DNA of 42,632 nt from an uncultured Muribaculaceae bacterium (lineage in GTDB: Bacteria > Bacteroidota > Bacteroidia > Bacteroidales > Muribaculaceae). The position numbers and the translations under genes are program-made. This document shows, piece after piece, positions 9,280-17,875 of the stretch (position 1 is the stretch's first letter; each line of letters starts with the position of its first letter). The stretch lies in contig CAJUPZ010000024.1 in NCBI GenBank assembly GCA_910588065.1, positions 1 through 42,632 of the forward strand. The letters are read 5' to 3'. The notes beneath the pieces are model-generated. The model had not been told where the DNA came from and did no database searches. It was given only the letters and a program-made list of their open reading frames with translations.

Positions 9280-10257
9280 ATGATTACAGATATTCTTCTT
9301 TTAGCAGGAGGCCTCGTGCTGATTTTGGCGGGGGCTAACATGCTCACCGACGGGTCAGGCGACCTTGCCCGGCGCATGGGCATCTCCGACCTTGTTGTAG
9401 GTCTTACGGTTGTTGCGTTCGGCACCTCGGCGCCCGAGCTGGTTATCAGCGTCATATCCGCCATCAAGGGTTCCGGTGAGCTTGCCATAGGCAATGTTGT
9501 GGGCAGCAACATCTTCAATATATGCGCCATAATAGGCATAGTGTCGATCATCAGACCCATGAAGGTGAAGCCGAGCATCATGAACAATGAAATACCGGTG
9601 GTGTTCATAGCCGCGCTCACGCTGTGGGTGTTCGGCAACCTTGCGGTGTGGCGCGGTGGCTCTGAGATGATTCTTACCCGCTGGGAAGGTATCTACCTGA
9701 TAGGCTGCATGATATATTTCATGTACTATACCGTGCGCAAGGCCCGCGACACTCAGGACAATGACCCGGAGAATCAGCCGCAGGAGGCAGCCAAGCCCCC
9801 GATGAGCCTTGTCAGAGCCATAATCTATGTGGTCATAGGCCTCGGTGCGCTGATTTACGGCGGCGACATATTTGTTGACGGCGCCGGAGGCATAGCCCGC
9901 GCCATGGGAGTGAGCGAGGCGGTTATCGGCCTCACAATCGTGGCGGCAGGCACCTCGCTGCCCGAGCTCGCGGTGTCAATCACCGCCGCGCTGAAAGGCA
10001 AGCCGGAGCTTGCAATCGGCAATGTCATAGGCAGCAACATCTTCAATATCTTCATGGTGCTCGGTGTGGCCGCGGCAATCCATCCGCTGTCGTTCGGCAG
10101 CATCGGCAATATCGACCTTGTGACCATGCTCGTCACCTCATTCCTCTTCTGGGCATTCGCCAAATTCTACAAAGTGAACATCATCACCCGCCTCGAAGGC
10201 TCGCTGCTGGTGATCATATACATCGCATACACCGCCTGGCTCATCATCAACGCATGA
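9280..10257 (+). CDS. Calcium/sodium antiporter of the CaCA family (YrbG-like)
   Basis: This is a 325-residue inner-membrane protein with about ten hydrophobic segments and the two inverted alpha-repeats that define the family: GTSAPEL ... GNVVGSNIFNI (residues about 49-81) and GTSLPEL ... GNVIGSNIFNI (about 224-256). The acidic residues of the GTSxPEL motifs coordinate the cation in known family members. The length is normal. The stop overlaps the start of the next gene by ATGA (10254-10257), so it is translationally coupled to the sugar-nucleotide genes behind it. Coupling of an ion exchanger to this pathway is unusual, and its role there is unknown. Confidence 0.9.
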   Translation: MITDILLLAGGLVLILAGANMLTDGSGDLARRMGISDLVVGLTVVAFGTSAPELVISVISAIKGSGELAIGNVVGSNIFNICAIIGIVSIIRPMKVKPSIMNNEIPVVFIAALTLWVFGNLAVWRGGSEMILTRWEGIYLIGCMIYFMYYTVRKARDTQDNDPENQPQEAAKPPMSLVRAIIYVVIGLGALIYGGDIFVDGAGGIARAMGVSEAVIGLTIVAAGTSLPELAVSITAALKGKPELAIGNVIGSNIFNIFMVLGVAAAIHPLSFGSIGNIDLVTMLVTSFLFWAFAKFYKVNIITRLEGSLLVIIYIAYTAWLIINA

Positions 10258-10973
10258 ACGCAAATATACTCATAACAATCTGCGCCCGCGGAGGCTCCAA
10301 GGGTATCCCCGGTAAAAATATCAGGCAGATAGCGGGGAGACCGCTGCTCGCCTACACCGCCGACATGGCTCTGGCATTTGCCCGCAGCTGCGGGGCTACA
10401 GTGATTCTCAGCACCGACTCCGAGGCCATTCTCGAGGCAGGGCGTGCCTGCGGGCTGCCCACCGACTATGTGCGCCCGGACTTCCTTGCGGACGACACCT
10501 GCGGCAAACCCGACGCGATACGCCATGCCCTGCTCTTTGCCGAGCAGAGGGACGGCAGACGGTATGATGTGGTGGTGGACCTTGATGTCACCTCACCCAT
10601 ACGCACCCTCGACGACATACGCTCATGCTGCAGGCTGCTGCTCGACGATGAGCAGGCGCTCACTACATTCAGCGTCAGCCCCGCCGCGAGAAACCCCTAC
10701 TTCAACATGGTGGAGCTGAAACCCGACGGCTACTGCAAGGTGGTGCTCGGAGGGGTGTACACCACCCGCCAGTCTGCCCCGCCGGTCTACGACATGAACG
10801 CCTCGATATACGCCTACCGGCGCGAGTCGCTGCTCGGCGAGCATCCCCGCGCGGTGACCGATCGCTCAAAGGTGTTTGTGATGGACCACATCTGCTTTGA
10901 CCTTGACGAACCGGCCGATTTCGACTACATGACCTACCTTGTGGAAACCGGTAAAATAGACCTGCGCCCATGA
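10254..10973 (+). CDS. legF: Acylneuraminate/legionaminate cytidylyltransferase (LegF/PtmB-like)
   Basis: The protein has 239 residues, the size of LegF/PtmB rather than of the two-domain NeuA. The N-terminal nucleotide-binding motif ITICARGGSKGIPGKN (residues 6-21) is the CMP-sugar synthetase signature. VVDLDVTSP, NPYFNMVE and the C-terminal DLDEPADFDY also fit. Family members activate a nonulosonic acid with CTP to give the CMP-sugar. The neighbouring ptmF-, ptmA-, legG- and ptmE-like genes point to legionaminic acid rather than sialic or pseudaminic acid; that is an inference from gene context. ATGA overlaps on both sides (10254-10257 and 10970-10973) place it in one translational unit. 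Confidence 0.82.
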   Translation: MNANILITICARGGSKGIPGKNIRQIAGRPLLAYTADMALAFARSCGATVILSTDSEAILEAGRACGLPTDYVRPDFLADDTCGKPDAIRHALLFAEQRDGRRYDVVVDLDVTSPIRTLDDIRSCCRLLLDDEQALTTFSVSPAARNPYFNMVELKPDGYCKVVLGGVYTTRQSAPPVYDMNASIYAYRRESLLGEHPRAVTDRSKVFVMDHICFDLDEPADFDYMTYLVETGKIDLRP

Positions 10974-11908
10974 ATGTGCTCATTGCCGGACTCGGTTCCA
11001 TCGCCACCCGCCATATCGCCGCCATACGTCAGGCAGACTCTGACGCGCGCATCTATGCGTTGCGCTCCGGGCGCTCCGGCTCATCCGTGGAGGGGGTGAC
11101 AGACCTGCACGGCATTGACGAGGCCGCCGCCATCGGTTTTGACTTCGCGGTGGTGAGCAACCCCACCTCTGCCCACGCCCACACTGTTGAGCGGCTGCTG
11201 CCGCTCAGGGTGCCGATGCTGATAGAGAAACCGGTGTTTGACTCGCCGCGCCACGCCCCTCTGGCCCACAGGCTCAGGGAGGCCGGGGTGCTGAGCTGCG
11301 TTGCCTGCAACCTGCGCTTTCTCGACAGCATCGGGTTTCTGCGCAGCCATATAGCGGACAATCCCGCCCACCGGGTGAACGAGGTGAACGTGTACTGCGG
11401 GTCATACCTGCCACAATGGCGCAAAGGGGTGGCCGACTGGCGCAATATATACAGCGCGCGGGCTGACCTTGGCGGAGGGGTGAACCTCGACCTTATCCAC
11501 GACATCGACTATGTGTGCTACATCTTCGGGCTGCCGGCGGCGTCGCGCGGCATTGTGCGCAGCGCCTCATCGCTTGCCATCGACGCCCCGGATTATGCAA
11601 ACTTCACCCTGATATATCCCGGCTTCTGCGCAAGTGTGGTGCTCAACTACTACCGCCGCGACTACCGCCGCCGGTGTGAGATAGTGTTTGACGACACCAC
11701 ATGGACCCTCGACATAGCGGCCAATACCATCACCGATGCGTCCGGCAACATTATATATAAAGGTGTGCACACCGTTGCCGACACCTACGCCCTGCAGATG
11801 AAATATTTTATCAACCTTGTGAACTCGCACGCACGCCATTGTCCCAACGACGCGGCGGCTGCCTGCGACATCCTCAGAATATGCACCGATTATGAAAGAT
11901 TTGACTGA
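10970..11908 (+). CDS. Gfo/Idh/MocA-family oxidoreductase (PtmF-like)
   Basis: The protein has 312 residues. The N-terminal Rossmann motif IAGLGSIATRH (residues about 4-14) and LIEKPVFDS (around residue 85) are the NAD(P)-binding and EKP signatures of Gfo/Idh/MocA oxidoreductases. DLIHDIDY (about residue 176) supplies the usual catalytic-region His and Asp. In Campylobacter jejuni an oxidoreductase of this kind (PtmF) sits between the ptmE and legF homologues and is thought to help supply the amino-sugar precursor for GDP-linked legionaminate synthesis. Assignment here is by family plus context. The 3' end overlaps the next gene by 17 bases. Confidence 0.72.
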   Translation: MNVLIAGLGSIATRHIAAIRQADSDARIYALRSGRSGSSVEGVTDLHGIDEAAAIGFDFAVVSNPTSAHAHTVERLLPLRVPMLIEKPVFDSPRHAPLAHRLREAGVLSCVACNLRFLDSIGFLRSHIADNPAHRVNEVNVYCGSYLPQWRKGVADWRNIYSARADLGGGVNLDLIHDIDYVCYIFGLPAASRGIVRSASSLAIDAPDYANFTLIYPGFCASVVLNYYRRDYRRRCEIVFDDTTWTLDIAANTITDASGNIIYKGVHTVADTYALQMKYFINLVNSHARHCPNDAAAACDILRICTDYERFD

Positions 11909-12644
11909 CAAGATAATTATAGTCACCGGAGCCGAAGGGCTCATAGGCAAGGAGATTGTCAAGCAGCTCTCCGAGCGCAATGCCATCGTTGTTGCCGCCG
12001 ACATAGCCTACAGGGAGGCCGAACTGAGCGCGCGCGGGGCCAGACTGCCCCTCGACCTGTCGAGCAACCGCTCCATAGATGACCTTGTGAGTTCAACCGT
12101 CAACTGTTTCAAGCGTATCGACGGCCTGATAAACGCCGCCTACCCCCGCACACCCGACTGGGGAAAGTACCGCTTTGAGGATACCCCTTTCGAGCACTGG
12201 CAGAAGAATGTGGAGCTGCAGCTGAACAGTGTGTTCTACATCAACCAACAGGTGGCCAAAGTGATGGAGCGCCAAAAAGGCGGGTCTATTGTGAACTTCG
12301 GCAGCATATACGGCATTGTGGGCAACGATTTCACTATATATGAGGACTACGGCGGCACATCCCCCGCCGAGTACTGCGCCATAAAAGGGGGCATTATCAA
12401 CTTCACCCGCTACCTCGCCTCATACCTCGGGGTGCACGGCATAAGGGTGAACTGCGTGTGTCCCGGCGGTATCTGGGACCATCAGCGCGACGAGTTTGTG
12501 AAAAACTACACCCACCGCTGCCCGATGAAGCGCATGGGCAACCCCGACGACATTGCCCCGCTCTGCCTCTTCTTGGTGAGCGAAGGCTCCAAATACATCA
12601 CCGGCCAGATTATTGCCGCCGACGGAGGGTGGACAGCAATATGA
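11892..12644 (+). CDS. Short-chain dehydrogenase/reductase (PtmA-like)
   Basis: The protein has 250 residues and a classical SDR fold: TGAEGLIGKEI near the N-terminus binds the cofactor, NFGSIYG carries the catalytic Ser, and YCAIK is the YxxxK pair. The C-terminal ITGQIIAADGGWT is the usual SDR ending. It resembles PtmA of the Campylobacter legionaminate cluster. The exact substrate cannot be told from sequence. It starts inside the end of the ptmF-like gene (17-base overlap), and its TGA overlaps the next ATG as ATGA at 12641-12644. Confidence 0.75.
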   Translation: MKDLTDKIIIVTGAEGLIGKEIVKQLSERNAIVVAADIAYREAELSARGARLPLDLSSNRSIDDLVSSTVNCFKRIDGLINAAYPRTPDWGKYRFEDTPFEHWQKNVELQLNSVFYINQQVAKVMERQKGGSIVNFGSIYGIVGNDFTIYEDYGGTSPAEYCAIKGGIINFTRYLASYLGVHGIRVNCVCPGGIWDHQRDEFVKNYTHRCPMKRMGNPDDIAPLCLFLVSEGSKYITGQIIAADGGWTAI

Positions 12645-13813
12645 GCCGCAAGGTGTGTTTCCTCACCGGCACCCGCGCCGACTGGGGGCTGCTCAGCCCC
12701 ATAGCCCGCGCCCTCACCGCACGCCCCGATGTCGAGGTGATGGTGGTGGCCACCAATATGCACCTCGATCCCCGCTTCGGCAATACTCTTGCCGAGATAG
12801 AGGAGGACGGGATGAAGGTGACAGCCACAGTGAAGATGCCTGCTGCCGGAGACACACCTCTTGACGTGGCGAAAGCCACCGCCGCCTGCATGGACGTAAT
12901 GGCCGGCACACTCGCCCGGCTTGCCCCCGACATGGTGGTAATTCTCGGCGACCGCACCGAAATGCTCGCCGCCGCATCTGCCGCAGCGATACTGCGCATA
13001 CCCATTGTGCACATATCCGGCGGAGAAATCAGCGAGGGCGCGATTGACGACTCTATACGCCACGCCATCACCAAGCTGTCGGCGCTCCACCTTGTGTCCA
13101 CGCAGGAGTATGCCCGCCGAGTCATAGCCATGGGCGAGAGTCCCGACAGAGTGATAAACACGGGGTCTATCGGTGTGTGGAACTGCTTCAACAGTCCATT
13201 GATGAGCCGCAGCGAGCTGGAGGCAAATCTCGGATTCCGCTTTGACAGCCCCACTGCAATCGTAACATTCCACCCCGCCACCGCCGACGACTCATCCACC
13301 GCTTCAACCCAGTTCGCCGCCCTGCTCGCCGCCCTCGAACAGTTTGAGCATATGAAGTGCATCATCACCTATCCAAACAACGATGCCGCCGGCGCGCCAC
13401 TGATAGATATGATAGAGGATTTTGCCGCACGCCACCGCAACCGGGTACTTGCCATACCATCGCTCGGCAGGCAGCGCTACTTCAGCGCCCTCGCCTGCGC
13501 CGACCTTGTGATCGGCAACTCCTCGAGCGGCATAATCGAAGTGCCCTCAGCCGGCATACCCACCGTTGACATAGGCATACGCCAGCGCGGACGTATCGCC
13601 GGGCCATCTGTTGTGCACTGCGCCGCCGACACCGCCGGCATAGCCGCCGCCATAAAGCAGGCGCTCGGCAGCGGGATGAGAGCTGTCGCCGCACGTAAAA
13701 TCAACCCGTACTGCAACTCCGACACCCTTGAACGAAGCGTATCAGCTATTGCCGACACTCCGCTGACTACCCTTGTAAACAAAAAATTCCACGATATAAT
13801 TCCTCTGCAATGA
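12641..13813 (+). CDS. legG: UDP-sugar 2-epimerase, hydrolysing (LegG/NeuC-like)
   Basis: The protein has 390 residues. I chose the ATG at 12641, which overlaps the stop of the preceding gene, over an upstream in-frame ATG at 12458. The extra 61 residues of the longer form are Arg/Pro-rich and unlike the family, while the protein from 12641 begins with the expected KVCFLTGTRADWGLL. VVILGDRTEMLAAA, HISGGEISEGAIDDSIRHAITK and NSSSGIIEVPSAGIPTVDIG are hallmarks of NeuC/LegG enzymes, which hydrolyse and epimerise a UDP- or GDP-linked N-acetylated sugar to the free manno-configured sugar used by the nonulosonate synthase. The 3' end overlaps the next gene by ATGA. Confidence 0.85.
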   Translation: MSRKVCFLTGTRADWGLLSPIARALTARPDVEVMVVATNMHLDPRFGNTLAEIEEDGMKVTATVKMPAAGDTPLDVAKATAACMDVMAGTLARLAPDMVVILGDRTEMLAAASAAAILRIPIVHISGGEISEGAIDDSIRHAITKLSALHLVSTQEYARRVIAMGESPDRVINTGSIGVWNCFNSPLMSRSELEANLGFRFDSPTAIVTFHPATADDSSTASTQFAALLAALEQFEHMKCIITYPNNDAAGAPLIDMIEDFAARHRNRVLAIPSLGRQRYFSALACADLVIGNSSSGIIEVPSAGIPTVDIGIRQRGRIAGPSVVHCAADTAGIAAAIKQALGSGMRAVAARKINPYCNSDTLERSVSAIADTPLTTLVNKKFHDIIPLQ

Positions 13814-14847
13814 ACCGCCACGTCATAAACAGCGACGCATCCATCACCTATGCCCTGAAAATGCTCAACGCCCTGTCGGGCGATGCCATGACCCTGCTCG
13901 TCACCGACAGCAGGGGCAGGATGCTCGGCACCCTCACCGACGGCGACATACGCCGCGCGCTAATAGGAGGGCTTATGCCTGCATCGCCGGTGAGCAGCGC
14001 CATGAACACCACTTTCAGGATGCTCAAGGGCGATTGCAACGACATTGACCGGCTGCGCGATGCCCGCCGCCGCGGGCTGCGTCTTCTGCCAAAGGTTGAT
14101 GCGGAGGGGTTTCTCACCGATGTCATAGACACCGCCGTTACCCGCTCGCTGCTTCCTCTCGACGCCATAATCATGGCCGGCGGCAAAGGTGAGCGGCTGA
14201 GACCGTTGACGCTGAGCGTGCCCAAGCCGCTGCTGATGGTTGCCGGAAAGCCCATAATCGACTATAATATCGAATCGCTGAAAGCGCATGGCGTGAAGCG
14301 TATCACCGTGACTGTCAACTATCTGGCAGAGGAGCTGGAGCGGCATTTCGCCACAGCGGAGGGGGTGGCCTGCATCCGCGAATCCAAGCCGCTCGGCACC
14401 ATCGGCGCCGCATCGCTGATAAGCCACCGCCCCGGCGGAGCCACAATAGTGATGAACTCCGACCTGCTCACCACTATCTCCTTCGAGGACATGTATATGA
14501 AACATATCGCCGAGGAAGCCGACATCACAGTTGCCGCAATACCCTATAATCTGTCAGTGCCATACGCTATCCTCACAACCGACGGCAGCAGAATCACCGG
14601 CATTGAGGAGAAACCGTCGTACAGCTATTACGCCAACGCCGGTATCTACATAATTTCCAACGACCTGCTCGCCTCGCTGCCCGGCGACGAGCGCACCGAT
14701 GCCACCGACCTCATAGAACAGGCGCTCGACAGCGGACGCAAGGTGGTGTATTTCCCGATTTCAGGCACATGGATCGACATAGGCACACACGCCGACTACA
14801 AGCACGCCTGTGAACTTATGGCGCATCACGAGCAAATGAGCCTTTGA
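13810..14847 (+). CDS. CBS-domain sugar-1-phosphate nucleotidyltransferase (PtmE-like)
   Basis: The protein has 345 residues in two parts: a pair of CBS motifs (about 1-115, with GTLTDGDIRRAL) and a nucleotidyltransferase domain from about 118 starting IIMAGGKGERLRPLT. The VPKPLL, NSDLLTTIS and GTWIDIGTHADY segments fit a GDP/dTDP-sugar pyrophosphorylase. This CBS plus NTP-transferase layout is that of Campylobacter PtmE, which makes GDP-glucosamine for legionaminic acid. The CBS pair suggests allosteric control by an adenine nucleotide. It is the last gene of the overlapping set; obgE follows after 36 bases. Confidence 0.8.
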   Translation: MNRHVINSDASITYALKMLNALSGDAMTLLVTDSRGRMLGTLTDGDIRRALIGGLMPASPVSSAMNTTFRMLKGDCNDIDRLRDARRRGLRLLPKVDAEGFLTDVIDTAVTRSLLPLDAIIMAGGKGERLRPLTLSVPKPLLMVAGKPIIDYNIESLKAHGVKRITVTVNYLAEELERHFATAEGVACIRESKPLGTIGAASLISHRPGGATIVMNSDLLTTISFEDMYMKHIAEEADITVAAIPYNLSVPYAILTTDGSRITGIEEKPSYSYYANAGIYIISNDLLASLPGDERTDATDLIEQALDSGRKVVYFPISGTWIDIGTHADYKHACELMAHHEQMSL

Positions 14848-14883
14848 AGTTGTTATAACTAAAAAAGTAAAAAATCAAGACTT

Positions 14884-16068
14884 ATGGCAGACTCAAATTT
14901 TATAGATTATGTGAAGATATTGTGCCGCAGCGGCAAAGGCGGTGCAGGCTCGCGCCATTTCCACCGCGCCAAGTATGTGCCCAAAGGCGGACCTGACGGA
15001 GGCGACGGAGGCCGCGGCGGACACATCATACTCCGCGGCAACAGCCACATGTGGACACTCCTACCCCTCAAATACCGGCGGCATATCTATGCCGGAAACG
15101 GCCAGAGCGGTTCCGAAAACTGCTCGAGCGGCAAGGATGGCGAGGATGTTATCATTGATGTGCCGTGCGGCACAGTGGTGTTTGACGCCGAGACAGGCGA
15201 CTATCTCTGCGAGGTGACTGCCGACGGCGAGGAGGTGAAGCTGCTGCGCGGCGGTCGCGGCGGCCTCGGCAACTGGCACTTCAAGAGCGCCACCAACCGC
15301 ACACCACGCTATGCCCAGCCCGGTGAGCCGGCGATAGAGAAGGCGGTGGTGCTGGAGCTTAAACTGCTTGCCGATGTGGGACTCGTAGGATTTCCCAACG
15401 CCGGAAAATCCACCCTGCTGTCATCGCTCAGCGCAGCCCGACCCAAGATAGCCGACTATCCCTTCACAACCATGGAACCCCAGCTGGGCATTGTCTCCTA
15501 CCGCGACAACCGGTCGTTTGTAATGGCCGACATTCCCGGAATAATAGAGGGCGCGAGCGAAGGCAAAGGGCTCGGACTCAGATTTCTGCGCCATATAGAG
15601 CGCAATGCGGTGCTGCTGTTCATGGTGCCCGCCGATGCGGAGGACATAGCAGCCGAGTATAATGTGCTGCTCGAGGAGCTGCGCCGCTTCAACCCGCAGC
15701 TTGAAAACAAGCAGCGCCTGCTCGCCGTGAGCAAATGCGATATGCTTGACGATGAGCTTAAGGCGGCGATTGAGGAAACCCTTCCGAAGGATGTGCCGCA
15801 TCTGTTCATATCAGCAGTCACCGGCGAGGGGCTGACTCAGCTGAAAGATATGCTGTGGGGAGCCATAACCGATGAAAACAACCGCATTGCCACCCCCGCA
15901 ATAACCCACCGCCCGCTCGACCCGCGCCACAGAGTGCAGGAGGAAGATGAATTCATATTTGAGAATGAGCCGATGCCTGTTGATGACGACGAGCTCGAGA
16001 TCGCAGACGAGGATTGGGACGAGGATTGGGATTACGGAGTGGATACCCTTGACAGTGAAGGTAACTGA
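14884..16068 (+). CDS. obgE: GTPase ObgE/CgtA
   Basis: The protein has 394 residues. The glycine-rich Obg fold (1-about 158) is followed by the G domain: GFPNAGKST (P-loop), DIPGIIEG (G3), SKCD (G4; the usual NKxD has Ser in place of Asn) and SAVTGEG (G5). It ends in a strongly acidic tail (EDWDEDWDYG), as in many Bacteroidetes homologues. It acts in 50S ribosome maturation and the stringent response. It is essential in most bacteria. The start has an A-rich stretch upstream and no clear Shine-Dalgarno. The stop lies inside the start region of the next gene. Confidence 0.95.
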   Translation: MADSNFIDYVKILCRSGKGGAGSRHFHRAKYVPKGGPDGGDGGRGGHIILRGNSHMWTLLPLKYRRHIYAGNGQSGSENCSSGKDGEDVIIDVPCGTVVFDAETGDYLCEVTADGEEVKLLRGGRGGLGNWHFKSATNRTPRYAQPGEPAIEKAVVLELKLLADVGLVGFPNAGKSTLLSSLSAARPKIADYPFTTMEPQLGIVSYRDNRSFVMADIPGIIEGASEGKGLGLRFLRHIERNAVLLFMVPADAEDIAAEYNVLLEELRRFNPQLENKQRLLAVSKCDMLDDELKAAIEETLPKDVPHLFISAVTGEGLTQLKDMLWGAITDENNRIATPAITHRPLDPRHRVQEEDEFIFENEPMPVDDDELEIADEDWDEDWDYGVDTLDSEGN

Positions 16069-16783
16069 ACTTATTGACACCGGAAGCGTAATCGCCTTCA
16101 GCACAGAGCGGTGTGCCTGTGATGCTGCCGACCCCTACAGCGGATTCAGCACCTGTAGCTACACAGGCGATGACCCTCGCCATGTCGAGGCATGCAGGCA
16201 CGAGCTTGCACGCTTTCTCCATGTGGGGGTTGACTCGCTGGTGATGCCGCGCCAGACCCACTCGGCAAATGTGGCTGTTGTCACACATACTCCGGTGAAT
16301 CTTGAAGACACAGACGCACTCGTCACCAACCTGCGCGGCACAGCTCTGTGCATCCACACCGCCGACTGCGTGCCGGTGCTTTTGGCAGACATGAGCGCAG
16401 GAGTGATAGGAGCCGCCCACAGCGGATGGCGCGGCGCCGAAAAGCGCATAGCCGAGGCTACTGTATTGAAAATGCAGGAGTTGGGAGCCGAGCCCCGGCG
16501 CATCGTTGCCGCGTTGGGGCCATGCATCTGCGAGGAGTGCTTCGAGGTTGGCGAGGAGGTAGCATGCCGGTTTGACAGATACGGAGCAGTTGACCGCTCA
16601 GGGACACAGCCACACGTCAACCTCGCCGGAGTTGTTGCCAGCACACTGCTTGATGCCGGACTTCTCAGCGAAAACATATCTCATCCGCCTGGCTGCTCGC
16701 TGTGTGGCGGCAACCGCTGGTTCAGCGCCCGGCAGTCAGGGGTCGGCTCCGGCCGCACTGTATCAGTCATCATGCTGCGCTGA
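16055..16783 (+). CDS. YfiH/PgeF (LACC1) family purine nucleoside phosphorylase-like protein
   Basis: The protein has 242 residues from the GTG at 16055; a TTG at 16049 is an alternative. The upstream ATG at 15947 would add Arg/Ser-rich residues from inside obgE and is rejected. The three metal/catalytic ligands are present: His in MPRQTHSANV, Cys in HTADCVPVLL and His in AAHSGWRGAE. Family enzymes act on purine nucleosides, and in E. coli the homologue edits peptidoglycan precursors (PgeF). It overlaps the end of obgE by 14 bases and ends convergently with the next gene, overlapping it by 21 bases. Confidence 0.85.
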   Translation: MKVTELIDTGSVIAFSTERCACDAADPYSGFSTCSYTGDDPRHVEACRHELARFLHVGVDSLVMPRQTHSANVAVVTHTPVNLEDTDALVTNLRGTALCIHTADCVPVLLADMSAGVIGAAHSGWRGAEKRIAEATVLKMQELGAEPRRIVAALGPCICEECFEVGEEVACRFDRYGAVDRSGTQPHVNLAGVVASTLLDAGLLSENISHPPGCSLCGGNRWFSARQSGVGSGRTVSVIMLR

Positions 16784-17611
16784 CGGCAAGGGACGACGCT
16801 CAAAAGCATCGATGAAACTGCCCTTGGTGCTGTTGTAAATCCTCACTCCGCGACCGCGCGCAAAATCCTCGACATCAAAGTAGGATTTGAATGCCACATA
16901 GAAACTGTACATCAGCTCATGCAGGCGTATGCTTTTGTACAGCGACCTCACGCGGCTGTGCTCCGACGAACTGTCTCTGTAGAAATGGGGCTGCACACTC
17001 ACAACGGTGTTATCATCCTCAACCTCAAGGGTCTTGGTCCACGAATGGTCTGCCCCCGCAACATATATCTCGTCAAAGCCAAGCCATATACCGATCATTA
17101 TTGCCGGAATGAGCACATTGCGGGGACGCGGCATGCCAAGGCGGGCTGAATAGACCCTTTTCCTGAACCGGCTGAACCCTTCCAGACCCACAAAATTATA
17201 GAAACACACATCGACAGACGGGCTGACGGGCGGCACTTTGCCGCGGTACTTAGCCGGAACGAACAGCGTCATGGGCCAGCTCACAGCAGCCAGGTTTTGC
17301 CACATCTGCCTCACATTATCATGGTGGCCACCGTTAAAGAAAAGCGGATCGGCAAGCACATAATACCGGGGTGCAAGAGATTGAAACACCGGAGCATTCG
17401 CCGCAAAATTAACTGCGAGCGTCGGGTAGGCCGTAAGGGTGTCCATCTGCTCCTCGATAACAGCCGCAAGCGAAGGCCCGTTGCCCATAACTATCAGCTT
17501 TGACCCTTCGGGCACCGCAGGCCATCCACCGCACCTGCGGCTTAGAAGAGCCATCTTGGCAACACTCTTGACACTTGCACTTAGATTTGAAAAAAAGGCA
17601 CCGACTTTCAT
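16763..17611 (-). CDS. DUF115/GT42-like protein, possible nonulosonic-acid transferase
   Basis: The protein has 282 residues. LIVMGNGPSL (about 39-48) followed by VNFAANAPVFQSLAPRYYVLADPLFF, then NVLIPAIMIGIWLGFDEIYVAGADHSW and the C-terminal VRIYNSTKGSFIDAFERRPL, match the layout of both DUF115 (MptE-like/Maf) proteins and GT42 sialyltransferases of the Cst type (GNGPS near the N-terminus, LGxxEIYxxGxD in the middle). Both groups transfer or process nonulosonic acids in other bacteria. The opposite strand carries a legionaminate activation cluster 2 kb away, which makes a CMP-legionaminate-dependent transferase plausible. The function is inferred. A TATCTTTG promoter box lies at 17632-17639 (minus strand). 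Confidence 0.6.
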   Translation of the reverse strand: MKVGAFFSNLSASVKSVAKMALLSRRCGGWPAVPEGSKLIVMGNGPSLAAVIEEQMDTLTAYPTLAVNFAANAPVFQSLAPRYYVLADPLFFNGGHHDNVRQMWQNLAAVSWPMTLFVPAKYRGKVPPVSPSVDVCFYNFVGLEGFSRFRKRVYSARLGMPRPRNVLIPAIMIGIWLGFDEIYVAGADHSWTKTLEVEDDNTVVSVQPHFYRDSSSEHSRVRSLYKSIRLHELMYSFYVAFKSYFDVEDFARGRGVRIYNSTKGSFIDAFERRPLPSAQHDD

Positions 17612-17631
17612 AAAAAATCAGGAATTTGCCA

Positions 17632-17639
17632 CAAAGATA
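17632..17639 (-). promoter_or_regulatory. -7 box upstream of the DUF115/GT42-like gene
   Basis: On the minus strand this reads TATCTTTG, a TAnnTTTG match about 20 bases before the ATG. No good TTG was seen at the right distance. Confidence 0.4.
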
Positions 17640-17681
17640 AGCAAAAAACGGGTACTAACAGACCTTTAATCCGCCAGCCGC

Positions 17682-17712
17682 TTGCAAAATCGGAAACTTA
17701 CCCCTAAATTTG
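17682..17712 (+). promoter_or_regulatory. Promoter of tRNA-Leu
   Basis: TTG (17682-17684), 20 bases, TAAATTTG (17705-17712): both elements at ideal spacing, about 25 bases before the mature tRNA 5' end. Confidence 0.7.
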
Positions 17713-17736
17713 CACCGCAAAAGCACAAACCGGCAT

Positions 17737-17823
17737 GCTCGAATGGTGGAATGGTAGACACGAGGGACTTAAAATCCCTTGGCCATTGCGGCTGTGCGGG
17801 TTCGAGTCCCGCTTCGAGCACCA
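17737..17823 (+). tRNA. tRNA-Leu (anticodon UAA)
   Basis: The acceptor arm GCTCGAA (17737-17743) pairs with TTCGAGC (17813-17819). The D-arm and a long variable arm are of class II type. The anticodon stem AGGGA/TCCCT encloses CTTAAAA, which gives anticodon TAA. The T-arm has GGTTCGAGTCC. The CCA end (17821-17823) is encoded in the genome. Confidence 0.95.
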
Positions 17824-17828
17824 TCCAT

Positions 17829-17875
17829 AAGTCTGTAAGTAGTTGATTATCGACACTTGCAGACTTTTTGTTTTT
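17829..17875 (+). terminator. Terminator of tRNA-Leu
   Basis: AAGTCTGTAAG (17829-17839) pairs with CTTGCAGACTT (17856-17866) over 11 positions with one G-U. A T-rich tail follows directly. Confidence 0.85.

Noticed and set aside
12458..12640. Extended N-terminus for the LegG-like gene
   Set aside because: The additional residues lie inside the SDR gene in another frame, are Arg/Pro-rich, and the family starts at the ATG at 12641.
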